A stretch of DNA of 64,000 nt. It comes from Gammaproteobacteria bacterium. Lineage in GTDB: Bacteria; Pseudomonadota; Gammaproteobacteria; Pseudomonadales; Azotimanducaceae. Made by a program: the position numbers and the translations under genes. The notes below the pieces were generated by a model. It searched no databases. It saw only the letters and a list, made by a program, of their open reading frames with translations, and was not told the DNA's origin. The stretch covers positions 58,788 through 122,787 of the forward strand of contig JAFIFJ010000020.1 in the NCBI GenBank assembly GCA_020832085.1, read 5' to 3'. Below are positions 33,394 to 42,114 of this stretch, in pieces (within the stretch, counting starts at the first letter, position 1; each line of letters begins with the position of its first letter).

Positions 33394-34178
33394 CAGCGGC
33401 CCGTGAAGGTCGGGGGGCGCTTGTCGCGGAAGGCGCGGATCCCCTCGGCAAAGTCGTCACTGTCGGCGGTGAGTCCCCACTGATCGTGATCCATGTGCAT
33501 GATCGAGGCCGTCAGGGCATCGCTGACCGCGTTTACGCTTTGCTTGATCATCTGCAGGGCCAGCGGCGGTCGGCTGGCGTAGTCGGCGGCCATGGCCCGG
33601 GCCCGGGTCAGAGCCTCACCGGTCGGGGTGACTTCGTCGATGAAGCCCCATTGCGCCAGTTCCGCTGCGGGATGGCGCAGGCCGAGCCCGATCATGCGTT
33701 TGGCCCGGGCCGGTCCCACGAGCTGCACGCACAGCGGCAGGGCCTGCCAGTGCAGATTCATGCCCAGGTTCACTTCCGGGTAACCGCACTCCGCCGTTGC
33801 GGCGGCAACCCTGAAGTCGCAGGCGCTGGCGATGCAGCAGGCGCCGCCCAAGGCCACGCCCTCGATGGCGGCGATGGTGACCTGATCGATTTCGCGGATG
33901 GCACGGATCAGGCGGGGGCCGATGCGGATGTTGCGGCGCCGCTGCAGCCGGCCCTCGCTGCCATCCCGGGGTTCAGAGAGATCGGCGCCGGCGCTGAAGT
34001 GGGCCCCGGCACCGGTGATGATCACCACCCGGGTGTCGACGTCGTCGCGCAGGGCCTCGGCGGCGCTGATCACTTCCGCCATCAGCGCCCGGCTGAGCGC
34101 GTTGAGCTTGCTCGGGCGATTGAGGACGATTTCGGTGACGGCGCCGTCTCGGCGCACTTCGAGATGGCTGTAGGTCAT
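33393..34178 (-). CDS. enoyl-CoA hydratase/isomerase family protein
   Basis: A 261-residue crotonase-fold enzyme. The oxyanion-hole segments are HFSAGADLSEP near 68-78 and GVALGGACCIASACDF near 112-127. A Glu in AECGYPEVNLG is the likely catalytic acid. The length is normal for the family. The start chosen (34176-34178) gives the usual MTYSHLEVRRDG N-terminus; an open frame continues upstream without family similarity. It would act on an acyl-CoA intermediate of beta-oxidation or degradation of an unsaturated acid. It overlaps the DUF2868 start, though a functional link is not obvious. Confidence 0.87.
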   Translation of the reverse strand: MTYSHLEVRRDGAVTEIVLNRPSKLNALSRALMAEVISAAEALRDDVDTRVVIITGAGAHFSAGADLSEPRDGSEGRLQRRRNIRIGPRLIRAIREIDQVTIAAIEGVALGGACCIASACDFRVAAATAECGYPEVNLGMNLHWQALPLCVQLVGPARAKRMIGLGLRHPAAELAQWGFIDEVTPTGEALTRARAMAADYASRPPLALQMIKQSVNAVSDALTASIMHMDHDQWGLTADSDDFAEGIRAFRDKRPPTFTGR

Positions 34179-34356
34179 GTCAGCCACCACTCCGTTGGAC
34201 AGCCATGAGTTGCGAGCAGGCTGCCACGGCCAGCGCAGCGCACCCTCCTTCGGCGACAGGATGAACGAACGTTCGTGGTGAACGCCCACAGTGGCGCCAC
34301 GCCGGCTGCGAGCGCAGCGCAGCAGCGGTCCGCATCAAGCCCTGCAGCGCTCACCA

Positions 34357-35127
34357 TCAAAATCCCTCGGCGTCGTGGACGCGCTTCCACAGCACCTTGG
34401 GCAGAAAGCGCCGCAGGCGCCAGGTCAGCCGGGTGCCCTTTCCCGGGAAGACGAAGAACTCGCCGGCCTCCAGGGCAGCGTCGATGGCGTCCAGAACGTC
34501 CTGGGGTTCCAGCTGCTGTGCCGCGTCGAAGAGTTTCGGCCAGGTGGTTTCACGGGCCTGATCCAGCAGGGGTGTCTTCACCGGCGGTGGGCAGACGCAG
34601 GCGAAGCGGACTCCGCGGCCGCGGTTCTCGTGGTAGAGCACCTCACTGAAGGCCACCACGGCGAATTTGGAGGCGTCGTAGGCGGCCATGTACAGGGTGG
34701 GCAGCCAGCCCGCCAGGGAGGCGAAGTTCACCAGATCGCCGCGGCCACGCTCCAGCATGCGCGGCAGCACCAGCTTGCTGACGTTGACCACACCGTTGTA
34801 GTTGATGGCCATGACCCGATGGAACACTTCCAGATCCTGATCGAGGACGCGCCCGAGGGGCATGATGGCCGCGGCGTTCAGCACCCGCTCGATGGGCCCG
34901 AGTTCGTTCTCGATCTCGTCGATGGCCCGGGCCAGGGCATCGGCGTCGGTGACGTCGATGTTCCAGGTGCGGATGTTCTGATTGCTTTCCGCGGTGGCCA
35001 GCAGGCCCTGCTCGTTGACATCCAGCGCGGCCACCCGGGTCCCGGCTGCCGCCAGATTGCGCGCCGCGAGCTGGCCCATGCCGCTGCCGGCACCGGTGAT
35101 CAGGGCCACTTGGGGGTGATCGCTCAT
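34357..35127 (-). CDS. short-chain dehydrogenase/reductase
   Basis: A 256-residue SDR. The cofactor loop is TGAGSGMGQLAARNL near 12-26, the NAG-like strand motif reads LNAAAIMP, and the active site is Ser (NFASLAG) with YDASK near 153-157. The Asp in ALDVNE after the second strand favours NAD(H). The C-terminus (KGTRLTWRLRRFLPKVLWKRV) is basic and hydrophobic, a membrane-associating tail seen in some SDRs acting on lipids. The third of three clustered start codons (35127) is chosen because GGAG lies 7 bp ahead; starts at 35133 and 35142 are possible. Confidence 0.86.
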   Translation of the reverse strand: MSDHPQVALITGAGSGMGQLAARNLAAAGTRVAALDVNEQGLLATAESNQNIRTWNIDVTDADALARAIDEIENELGPIERVLNAAAIMPLGRVLDQDLEVFHRVMAINYNGVVNVSKLVLPRMLERGRGDLVNFASLAGWLPTLYMAAYDASKFAVVAFSEVLYHENRGRGVRFACVCPPPVKTPLLDQARETTWPKLFDAAQQLEPQDVLDAIDAALEAGEFFVFPGKGTRLTWRLRRFLPKVLWKRVHDAEGF

Positions 35128-35201
35128 GTTCATGCTCCACACTGTCCTCTCGGAGCGGCCATTGTGCCCCAGCGCGGCGCTTTCGGGGGCCGCTGGCCCG
35201 A

Positions 35202-36326
35202 TCAGGCCTGCAGTCGCTGGCTGTTCATCTGCTCGGCCAGGAAGTCCAGAACGGCGGCAGGCTCGCCGCTGAAGATGATGCGGTCGGCCTTGGCGCTGAG
35301 CTGATAGTCGTACATGGGATCGTAGTAGTCGGCCAGCAGGGCGGTGATCCAGCGCCGGTGGGCGCCCGGATCACCGCTTTTGGCCTGCACGTCGAGGGCG
35401 TCCTCGAGCAGCGCCGTGAGTTCCCTGTGGCGGACGCCACCGAGGCGCTTGCGGATGCGGTGCATGGCATCGCGCAGCCAGGCGGCGAACACGGTGAAGC
35501 CTTCATCGCCATGGCAGGCTTCACGCTCGGCGAGTCCGGCGACGATGTAGTCCTCGAGGGTGATCTCCACCCGCTCAGCCAGACTGAGTTCCACCAGGAC
35601 TAGCGGTGCCGTGGCCAGATTGTCGATCAGGGCTTCGGGCAGACTCAGGCGGCCGATGTTGCGGGACTCGTCCTCCACCGCCACGGGGCCCGGCCCCATG
35701 TGCTGCAACTGCAGCAGGCGCAGCGCCAGCGCGTTCTCGAAGCCGGCGGGCGGCGGCTGACCTCCGGGCCTGGCCCCGAAGGCAGAGCCCCGATGCCGGG
35801 CGATGCCCTCCAGATCGAGACTGCGCTCGATGCTGGCCAGCAGGCGGGTCTTGCCGGTGCCGGTGCGGCCGCCGAGGACCAGCAGGGGCAGCCTCGGGGC
35901 AAGCCTGGCGGTGATCTCGAGCAGATGCCGGCGCAAGGCCTTGTAGCCGCCTTCGACGCGCCGCAGCTCGCGGCCGGCCTCGGCCAGCCATTGCTGGACG
36001 ATGGTGGAGCGCTGGCCGCCGCGCCAGCAGAAGATCGCGCCCTCGGGATGGGCATCGGCCCAGGCGCACCACTGGGCCAGGCGTCGCTCACGGACGGCAC
36101 CGGAGACGAGGCGGTGACCCAGGGCTACCGCTGCCGCCTGACCTGCCTGCTTGTAGCGCAGGCCCACCTGGTGACGCTGGTCATCATCGAGCAGCGGCAG
36201 ATTCAGGCTTGCGGGCAGGCTGCCGCGCGCGAACTCCAGCGGTGCCCGCAGGTCCAGCAGTGGGGTTGCGTCCAGCAGCAGGCGATCGAAATCCCCTGCC
36301 GTCACCAGGGCCGGAGTCAGGGGCAT
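35202..36326 (-). CDS. mnmH: tRNA 2-selenouridine/geranyl-2-thiouridine synthase
   Basis: A 374-residue protein (also called SelU or YbbB) that replaces or geranylates the sulfur of 2-thiouridine at the wobble base of Lys, Glu and Gln tRNAs. The N-terminal rhodanese domain has its catalytic Cys100 in IFCWRGGQRS. The C-terminal P-loop domain has Walker A GGRTGTGKT at 152-160. The family order and length fit. Selenation also needs SelD, which is not in this window. The start at 36324-36326 lies 11 bp after the upstream Sel1 lipoprotein gene. Confidence 0.93.
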   Translation of the reverse strand: MPLTPALVTAGDFDRLLLDATPLLDLRAPLEFARGSLPASLNLPLLDDDQRHQVGLRYKQAGQAAAVALGHRLVSGAVRERRLAQWCAWADAHPEGAIFCWRGGQRSTIVQQWLAEAGRELRRVEGGYKALRRHLLEITARLAPRLPLLVLGGRTGTGKTRLLASIERSLDLEGIARHRGSAFGARPGGQPPPAGFENALALRLLQLQHMGPGPVAVEDESRNIGRLSLPEALIDNLATAPLVLVELSLAERVEITLEDYIVAGLAEREACHGDEGFTVFAAWLRDAMHRIRKRLGGVRHRELTALLEDALDVQAKSGDPGAHRRWITALLADYYDPMYDYQLSAKADRIIFSGEPAAVLDFLAEQMNSQRLQA

Positions 36327-36336
36327 GCCTTCGGCT

Positions 36337-38040
36337 TCATGGCACGTCTTCGCTGACCGTCTCGCCATTGCGGAACTTTTCGAGGTGCTCCCGCAGCAGC
36401 GGCAGGTACTCAGGACCGCCGTCCTCACGCCGGGCATGTTCCGCCTCGGCGACCGCAACGGCCTGCTGCTGAATCTCCACGGCCCGCTGGAAGTCGCCGT
36501 TGGCCGCATAGGATGCCGCCCAGGTGTCCAGGTAGGCGGCGTTCATGGCGGCGGCCTCGTCCTGGGTCATCAGCGCGTCCATCAGCGCCAGGCCGTGCTG
36601 GGGATCGCGAAGGTCCTGCTGCTCGGCCACCACCAGAATCCAGGCGACGGTGTTGATGGTATCGGCATCCACGGCCCGCTCGGCCGCCTGCTTGAACCAG
36701 TTCACGGCCCGGACGGTGTCCTGGGGCGCAAACTCGCCGCGGGCGAGCAGGGTGCCATACAGCAGCATGGCTTCAGCCGATTCGCCCGACTCCGCGGCCT
36801 GGCGCAGCCATGTCAGCGCCTGCTCGTCGAATCCCTCACCGTCATCGGTGCTGAGAAGATGACGGGCATAGAAGAGCTGGCCTTCCGGGTGGCCGCCGGC
36901 AGCGGCCCGCTTGAGCAGCTGCAGTGCCGCAGTGCGATTCTGGCTCACGAACTGGCCGTTGTAGCGCAGTCGGGCCAGCAGCACCATGGCGTCGAGATTG
37001 TCCCGCTCCACGGCCTGGCGCAGCAGATCGACCCCGGCGGGCTGATTCTCGCTGCCGAAGTGCCCGGACAGGTAAAGCTGGCCGAGGTTGTACAGGGCCG
37101 TGGAGGATCCCTGTCCCACGGCAAGCAGAAACTGGTCCACGGCTGCATCGATGAGTTGCTCCGCTTCCTCGCCGGAGCGGGTGCGGGCGATGACGCCATA
37201 CACCACGCCGAGCATCTCGCGGGCGATGACATTGCCTTCGGCGCTGGCGCGCTGCAGCCAGTGGACAGCTTGAATGGTGCTTTCCGCACTGCCGCGATGC
37301 CAGAGCCTGATGGCGTAGGAGGTCTGTGCTGCGGCGTCCCCGTCCCGGGCCCGGGCAGCAATCAGCTCCGAGGGATTGGGACTGTCATCACCGAGTACCC
37401 GGAGCGTGGCGCGGTAGGTGGGCGTGAGGTCGAACCAGAGTTCGCGCAGATTGTCTTCGTCCCGGCGGCGGGCCTTGAGCACCAGCGCGAGGGTGCCGTT
37501 GGTGTCGGCGCCGTGGTAGAGCGCGCCGGCAACTTCATGGCGCTGATGGGTCAGCCAGACGAAGGCTTCGGTGGCGGAAAGAACCTTCCAGGGATCGCTG
37601 GCGCTGCCGCTGCCGGATGCCTCGATGACGGCCGTCAGCTCGTTCAGGGCCTGGCGGTGGAACTCGCCGCGGGCATCGTCTCCCGTCGCGAACGCCAGCC
37701 GCTGCAGCAGCTCGTGGGCGCGCAGGTCGCCATAGTAGGCATCGAGCATGCCGCGGCCGAGGCGGTCGAGCTCTACGGCAGCGCTCTCGCCGCGGGCTTC
37801 GGACTGCAGCTGTTCGAGGCGCGCCAGACGCCTGGCGAAGTCGTCCCGGGCCAGGAAGGCCTCCGGCAGCTCCACCCAGGCATCGCTCTGGCCACTGCTC
37901 AAGGCCGCGACCAGTCGTTCGTAGCGCTCCGCGTCCGGTTCTGCCTGCCGCCCGGCGCAGGCGCTGACGCCGAAGGCCAGCACAAGCAGCACGAGCAGGG
38001 CCCGGCGGGTGACGTCTGTTGGCATGGAGGGGTTCAGCAT
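36337..38040 (-). CDS. Sel1-repeat lipoprotein, paralogue A
   Basis: A 567-residue predicted lipoprotein (hydrophobic LLVLLVLAFGV, lipobox VSAC). The first 200 residues form a domain shared with paralogue B at 38758: YERL near the start, a SGSGSASDPWKVLSATEAF segment and a strand LRELWFDLTPTYRATL, resembling the DUF4919 pattern. From about residue 230 come Sel1 repeats (GDAAAQTSYAIRLWHRGSAE, STALYNLGQLYLSGHFGSEN). The end (YLDTWAASYAANGDFQRAVEIQ) matches the J-like/Sel1 protein at 24003. Function unknown; Sel1 proteins are scaffolds or interaction platforms. The start at 38040 is preferred; 38025 is possible. msrA diverges from it. Confidence 0.78.
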   Translation of the reverse strand: MLNPSMPTDVTRRALLVLLVLAFGVSACAGRQAEPDAERYERLVAALSSGQSDAWVELPEAFLARDDFARRLARLEQLQSEARGESAAVELDRLGRGMLDAYYGDLRAHELLQRLAFATGDDARGEFHRQALNELTAVIEASGSGSASDPWKVLSATEAFVWLTHQRHEVAGALYHGADTNGTLALVLKARRRDEDNLRELWFDLTPTYRATLRVLGDDSPNPSELIAARARDGDAAAQTSYAIRLWHRGSAESTIQAVHWLQRASAEGNVIAREMLGVVYGVIARTRSGEEAEQLIDAAVDQFLLAVGQGSSTALYNLGQLYLSGHFGSENQPAGVDLLRQAVERDNLDAMVLLARLRYNGQFVSQNRTAALQLLKRAAAGGHPEGQLFYARHLLSTDDGEGFDEQALTWLRQAAESGESAEAMLLYGTLLARGEFAPQDTVRAVNWFKQAAERAVDADTINTVAWILVVAEQQDLRDPQHGLALMDALMTQDEAAAMNAAYLDTWAASYAANGDFQRAVEIQQQAVAVAEAEHARREDGGPEYLPLLREHLEKFRNGETVSEDVP

Positions 38041-38164
38041 CGAGGTCGGCCTGCGCGATAACCCGGTGATTGTAGCAGAGGCCCCGGCCTGCAGTCGGCC
38101 GGTAGCGTCTCCGTGGTCAGCCCGTCTATAGTCGGGCTTCCACTTCATTGAAAGGCGGACAGCG

Positions 38165-38815
38165 ATGGCACCGTTTCGCAAACAGGTGATCATGCCGACG
38201 GCGGAGCAGGCGCTGCCCGGACGCAGCGACAGCATGCCTGTTCCGGATCAACACTTCGTCCATGGGCGGCCCTTGCAGCCGCCGTTCCCGGAGGACATGG
38301 CCACGGCCGTGTTCGGTCTCGGGTGTTTCTGGGGCGCCGAGCGTTGCTTCTGGCAGACCCCGGGGGTCTGGACCACGGCCGTGGGTTATGCCGGGGGCTT
38401 CACGCCCAATCCGACCTATGAAGAGGTGTGCAGCGGGCACACCGGGCACGCCGAGGTGGTGCTGGTGGTGTTCCGACCGGCTGAGGTCAGTTTCGAAGCC
38501 CTGCTGAAGGTCTTCCTGGAGGCCCATGATCCGACCCAGGGCATGCGCCAGGGTAATGACATCGGCAGTCAGTATCGCTCCTGCATCCTCACCACAGCGC
38601 CGGAACAGGATGCGGTGGCGCGGGCTGCACTTGCGCGCTACGGGCGCGAACTGGCGGCGGCCGGGCACGGCGCCGTGACCACCGAAGTCGCGCCCTGTGA
38701 TGCGTTCTACTACGCCGAGCCTTTCCATCAGCAGTATCTGGCCAAGGTTCCCAACGGCTATTGCGGACTCGGCGGTACGGGCGTGGCCTGTCCCGAGCTC
38801 GCCGTCAGCTCCTGA
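38165..38815 (+). CDS. msrA: peptide-methionine (S)-S-oxide reductase
   Basis: A 216-residue repair enzyme that reduces methionine S-sulfoxide. The catalytic Cys54 is in [14 protein letters not shown], followed by [12 protein letters not shown] and the substrate-site segment [11 protein letters not shown]-terminal cysteines ([14 protein letters not shown]) can serve as resolving residues. The N-terminal 45-residue extension resembles that of E. coli MsrA and shows no signal peptide, so it is cytoplasmic. It lies between two paralogous Sel1 lipoprotein genes; its 3' end overlaps paralogue B tail-to-tail by 58 bp. Confidence 0.94.
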   Translation: MAPFRKQVIMPTAEQALPGRSDSMPVPDQHFVHGRPLQPPFPEDMATAVFGLGCFWGAERCFWQTPGVWTTAVGYAGGFTPNPTYEEVCSGHTGHAEVVLVVFRPAEVSFEALLKVFLEAHDPTQGMRQGNDIGSQYRSCILTTAPEQDAVARAALARYGRELAAAGHGAVTTEVAPCDAFYYAEPFHQQYLAKVPNGYCGLGGTGVACPELAVSS

Positions 38816-40254
38816 CGCCGGGTGGCATGGGTCGGCGCAGGCTGGCCGGCCAGCGCCAGCACCCGGGCTGCAAACTCGGGATCCGTCAATGATTCCGGGT
38901 TGTGGACCAGGGAGCGGGCCACCGCCTGGACCGTTGCCACGTCGCCCGCTTTCAGTGCCACCATGGCTGCCCGCCGCCAGAGGTCCTGGGCAGCTGCATG
39001 GTCCCGGGGCCGTTGCCGGCCGAGGGCGTGAAGATCACCGAGCAGGCCGATACTCATGGCGTGGCCCGCGTCCACATTGGCCAGCAGCGCGGCCATGGCT
39101 TTAGGGTCGGGTTCCGCGTCGGCGGCCATGAGCGCCCAGTGGGCGTAGCTGTAGCGGCCTGAGGTGTCGCCGAGGGCGTGCAGGCGTCGATACAGTTCCA
39201 GCGTGCGCTCCCGGTCCCGGGCGACATCGCGGCCGTCGCGATAGAGAGACGCCAGCAGGCGCAGGCCCTCTGGATGGTCGCTGGCGGCGGCCGTTTCCAG
39301 ATGCTCGATGCCCTCCGCCGTAAGCCCCTCATCGATCAGCAGGTCGCCCAGCCGGTAGTGGGCGTAGGCGAAACCGGTCCCGGCTGCGCGCCGGTAACCG
39401 CGCGCCGCTTCGGTCAGGGCACGTTCCCGCACTTCACCGCCATGGTCCTGGGCTAAATGCCAGTATTGGTCGGCGAGCAGGGAGTCGGCGATCTGATTGC
39501 CGCTGGCGGCCGCCGTGAACAGGCGCTCTACAGCGGCCTCCCGGGCTCCGGGGGCATCCTTTGCCAGGATCAGCATGGCGGCGGACGTGATGGCGGCGCA
39601 ATCGCCGAGCTGGGCGAGGTGGCGGATATGGCTGTGTGGCGTGTATCCGGAACCGGGCTGGCGATAGCGGTGCGCCGCCCGGATGCCGTCGAAGACTTCG
39701 GAGAGATCAAAGACCCACTCCGCGCTGGCGGCGCCCGCTTCCGGGCGCGCCATCAGGTGCAGGGACAGCGGCCGATTGACAGCGGCGTGGTAGTAGCCGC
39801 CCACCACTTCGAGGCCGCGGGCCTCCAGCACGGCCTCGGCATCGCTGCGGGAGGTGACCCGCCACGGTGCGGCCCGCGAACCGTCGCCGCTGGAGATGAC
39901 CTGCTCGAGGGCAGGGGCGAAAGCCGTCTGGGCTCCCTCGCGAGCGTCACCGGCCAGGGCCTCGAGGTCTCCGGCGAACGCAGTCAGCCTCAATCCGGCG
40001 GCGGCGTCGGGCCTTGCGATGACGTCACTGCGCAGGAGCAGATCAGGCGTCAGGAACCAGGCCTGCTGGAGTTGCTGGATCTGTACTTCCTCGCCTGCGA
40101 GGAGGCGATCCGCGAGGCGCTCGTAGGGTTCCGAAGCGCCTCGGGTCGTCTGGGACTGGGGCGCAAACGCCAGCGGCGTGGCCGGGTGACTGGCGCAGCC
40201 GGCGAAGAGGGCCAGGCTCAGCAGGACGATGGATCGATTGGGGAGGGTGAGCAT
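38758..40254 (-). CDS. Sel1/TPR-repeat lipoprotein, paralogue B
   Basis: A 498-residue predicted lipoprotein (IVLLSLALF then lipobox AGCA). The N-terminal domain is homologous to paralogue [36 protein letters not shown] and [12 protein letters not shown] correspond in order. From residue 220 there are Sel1-like repeats ([37 protein letters not shown]). Its last 58 bp overlap the end of msrA on the other strand, so transcription through one affects the other. No enzyme motif is visible. The start at 40252-40254 is chosen from the signal peptide. Confidence 0.78.
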   Translation of the reverse strand: MLTLPNRSIVLLSLALFAGCASHPATPLAFAPQSQTTRGASEPYERLADRLLAGEEVQIQQLQQAWFLTPDLLLRSDVIARPDAAAGLRLTAFAGDLEALAGDAREGAQTAFAPALEQVISSGDGSRAAPWRVTSRSDAEAVLEARGLEVVGGYYHAAVNRPLSLHLMARPEAGAASAEWVFDLSEVFDGIRAAHRYRQPGSGYTPHSHIRHLAQLGDCAAITSAAMLILAKDAPGAREAAVERLFTAAASGNQIADSLLADQYWHLAQDHGGEVRERALTEAARGYRRAAGTGFAYAHYRLGDLLIDEGLTAEGIEHLETAAASDHPEGLRLLASLYRDGRDVARDRERTLELYRRLHALGDTSGRYSYAHWALMAADAEPDPKAMAALLANVDAGHAMSIGLLGDLHALGRQRPRDHAAAQDLWRRAAMVALKAGDVATVQAVARSLVHNPESLTDPEFAARVLALAGQPAPTHATRRQELTASSGQATPVPPSPQ

Positions 40255-40429
40255 GGTCGCGATCTCCAGAGAACCCGTGTGGTTGCTCCTGTGGCTTCGG
40301 CCCAGGAACCACCCCTCCGGCACATGCCCTGGCGCGATCAACCGCTGACGCCAGCCCCTGAAGATCTCGTTTGCGGATGACCAGAGCAGAATCCGTGCCA
40401 GCCAGACTTCGCTGGCAGGCATCGCGCGC

Positions 40430-40860
40430 GTTGACTACTGGTCATCACGCCTGGGATGCATGGGGTGAAAGCCGCCGGGAGCGGCCGTTGCGCTGCGGCA
40501 TTTGTCCGTGGGAGTTCGCCAAGAACGATCATTCTCGCTGTCGCGTAAGAAACTTGCGATGCGCTGACTGTGGGCGCATTTCATCTGGAATGAAATGCGT
40601 CGCACGAAGTGCGCCGCGAAGCGGGGCGCGCCATGGATGGCGCGCAACAGAGCGCTAGCGCCCGCAGGGCGATGCGCCGATTGGCATGACGCGCAGCGAA
40701 GCCGGTGCCGTCGCTTTTGGTAGAGCGCTGCGCAATCGGCCCATTCGCTGCGCGAATAGGGCCCTGTTGCGGACCATCCCTGGTCCGCCCCCCTACGGGG
40801 CGCCCTGTGGGCGACGCACGCTGCTCCTGGCAGCATGCGCCCACAAGGGCGTGTTCCAGT
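40430..40860. repeat. REP/BIME-like repeat block
   Basis: The gap 40255-40933 contains no gene I can support. Elements include GTGGGA at 40508; a strong hairpin at 40576-40598 (GCATTTCAT, loop CTGGA, ATGAAATGC); a GGCGCGCCATGGATGGCGCG-type palindrome near 40625-40646; a GCGCCC-GCA-GGGCG element near 40660-40682; and an inverted CCCATTCGC-TGC-GCGAATAGGG element near 40739-40763. A segment at 40569-40657 is almost identical to 63916-64000, and in reverse to 49840-49925. Confidence 0.92.
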
Positions 40861-40933
40861 CTGAAAAATTAATTCAAAATCAATCGGTTGTCGGATGTTT
40901 CATAAGAGGGCTCAAGCTCAGGGCCGGCGCCGC

Positions 40934-41326
40934 TCAGCTGCGATGATCGCGGCGGATCAGTTCCAGGAAAGGCGCCCAGACATTGCGCAGAGGTTCCAGG
41001 CTGCGCTGAAAGCTGCGCTCGGCCAGATCACGCGATGCACTCAAGCCTTCGCCGAGATGGGTCATGCGCCGCTGCAGATGGACGCGGGGCAGATCGGCAA
41101 TGTCTTCGAGACTGCGGGCACGGAAGCTGTCTTCCAGGGTCTGCAGATTGTCCTCCAGCAGATAGCGCCATTGGCGCACGCTCAGCGCGGCCCAGTCCTG
41201 GGAATCCTCCAACACCCCGCCCACCCACTCCAGCACACCTTCCGTGGCCAGGAACTCGGCCGTGACCACCTCGTCGCTGGCGAGCGTGACCTGTTGCCGG
41301 ATTTCATGCAGGGTGCCGTTGAACAT
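40934..41326 (-). CDS. conserved-looking helical protein of unknown function, coupled to TerB-like gene
   Basis: A 130-residue, probably all-helical soluble protein (EIRQQVTLASDEVVTAEFL, LEDSQDWAALSVRQWRYLLEDNLQTLEDSFRA). There is no signal peptide and no cysteine. The spacing of charged and hydrophobic residues resembles phasin-like or other helical-bundle proteins, but I cannot assign a family. Its ATG overlaps the stop of the TerB-like gene by 1 bp (TGATG), which implies translational coupling and a shared role. Confidence 0.7.
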   Translation of the reverse strand: MFNGTLHEIRQQVTLASDEVVTAEFLATEGVLEWVGGVLEDSQDWAALSVRQWRYLLEDNLQTLEDSFRARSLEDIADLPRVHLQRRMTHLGEGLSASRDLAERSFQRSLEPLRNVWAPFLELIRRDHRS

Positions 41327-41715
41327 CAGAAAAACGCCTGTGCTTCCTGTTCCAGGGCCAGCAGACGCTTGACCCAGTTATCCAGCAGCGCGAACTCCGC
41401 TGCCGGGACCTCGAAAGCGTCTGCCAGTTCCCGCAGCAGGCACTCCTCCTCGATTTCCAACGCTCCGTCCGCGTAGCTCAGATGGATCAGGTTGATCAAC
41501 GCGATGCGGCGGGACCGGGCGCTGTCGAACACGGACTCGATCCCCGCCATCTCGACATAGTCGGTCTCGGTATCCGGCGCCAGTTCCATCTCGCGCTTGA
41601 AGGCCGCCAGCATCCGCTCCTCGTTGGGGTCGAGCAGGCCGTCCGACACCACCACGTTGTGAGCGAGCCCCAGCAGGGTCCGCCGCTGGGTGGCCGTCAG
41701 GTTCACCAACCACAT
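41326..41715 (-). CDS. TerB-like domain protein
   Basis: A protein of about 129 residues matching the all-helical TerB/DjlA-N-like domain: LLGLAHNVVVSDGLLDPNEERMLAAFKREM, then INLIHLSYADGALEIEEECLLRELADAF. The repeated acidic DG-L/E-E pattern (SDGLLDPNEE, ADGALEIEEE) is the metal-binding signature of TerB. Stand-alone TerB domains are widespread; roles suggested include metal or stress response, unproven here. The start is uncertain: ATG 41713-41715 lacks a good ribosome site. It is followed by a coupled helical protein and preceded by a tiny membrane protein. Confidence 0.72.
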   Translation of the reverse strand: MWLVNLTATQRRTLLGLAHNVVVSDGLLDPNEERMLAAFKREMELAPDTETDYVEMAGIESVFDSARSRRIALINLIHLSYADGALEIEEECLLRELADAFEVPAAEFALLDNWVKRLLALEQEAQAFF

Positions 41716-41750
41716 GGGCAGCAGCCGCCGTTCGCCCGGGCCGCCGGTGC

Positions 41751-41885
41751 TCAGAGAATGCCCAGGCCGTTGGCCATGCCGGCAACCATGATCACCACCG
41801 ACAGCCAGCCGAGCCCGATGAGCCCCTTGACGATCAGGGGTTGTTCGGACACATCCTCGAGCAGATACCAAAACCAACGAAACAT
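41751..41885 (-). CDS. small single-pass membrane protein (44 aa)
   Basis: Reads MFRWFWYLLEDVSEQPLIVK followed by one clear transmembrane helix (GLIGLGWLSVVIMVAGMA) and a short tail. GGGAGG lies about 12 bp before the ATG at 41883-41885. It lies 35 bp upstream of the TerB-like gene on the same strand. A gene call is plausible because of the ribosome site, the aromatic-rich amphipathic start and the operon position, but the size makes this uncertain. Confidence 0.45.
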   Translation of the reverse strand: MFRWFWYLLEDVSEQPLIVKGLIGLGWLSVVIMVAGMANGLGIL

Positions 41886-42114
41886 CGGCGTGACAGCCTC
41901 CCATGCGTGGCCGGAACGCCGGCCAGTCAAAAAAGCGAATATACCAGATGACACCGCGAAGCACGGGGTTCTGCGTACGCCCTTCGGGACCTGGCCAGCG
42001 CCGGCCGACGGCCCGCTGCTCCGCGATCCGCAAGTCCGTCGGCCGAAGCCTGCGGGCGATCGCGCGCGATACGCGCTCCCAGGAAAGCCCTGCCAGACGA
42101 CCTGCCGCGTGGGT

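Noticed and set aside
40255..40933. Several short frames on both strands in the repeat-rich gap.
   Set aside because: They are built from REP-like hairpins shared with other gaps, have no ribosome site or family pattern, and change frame between repeat copies.
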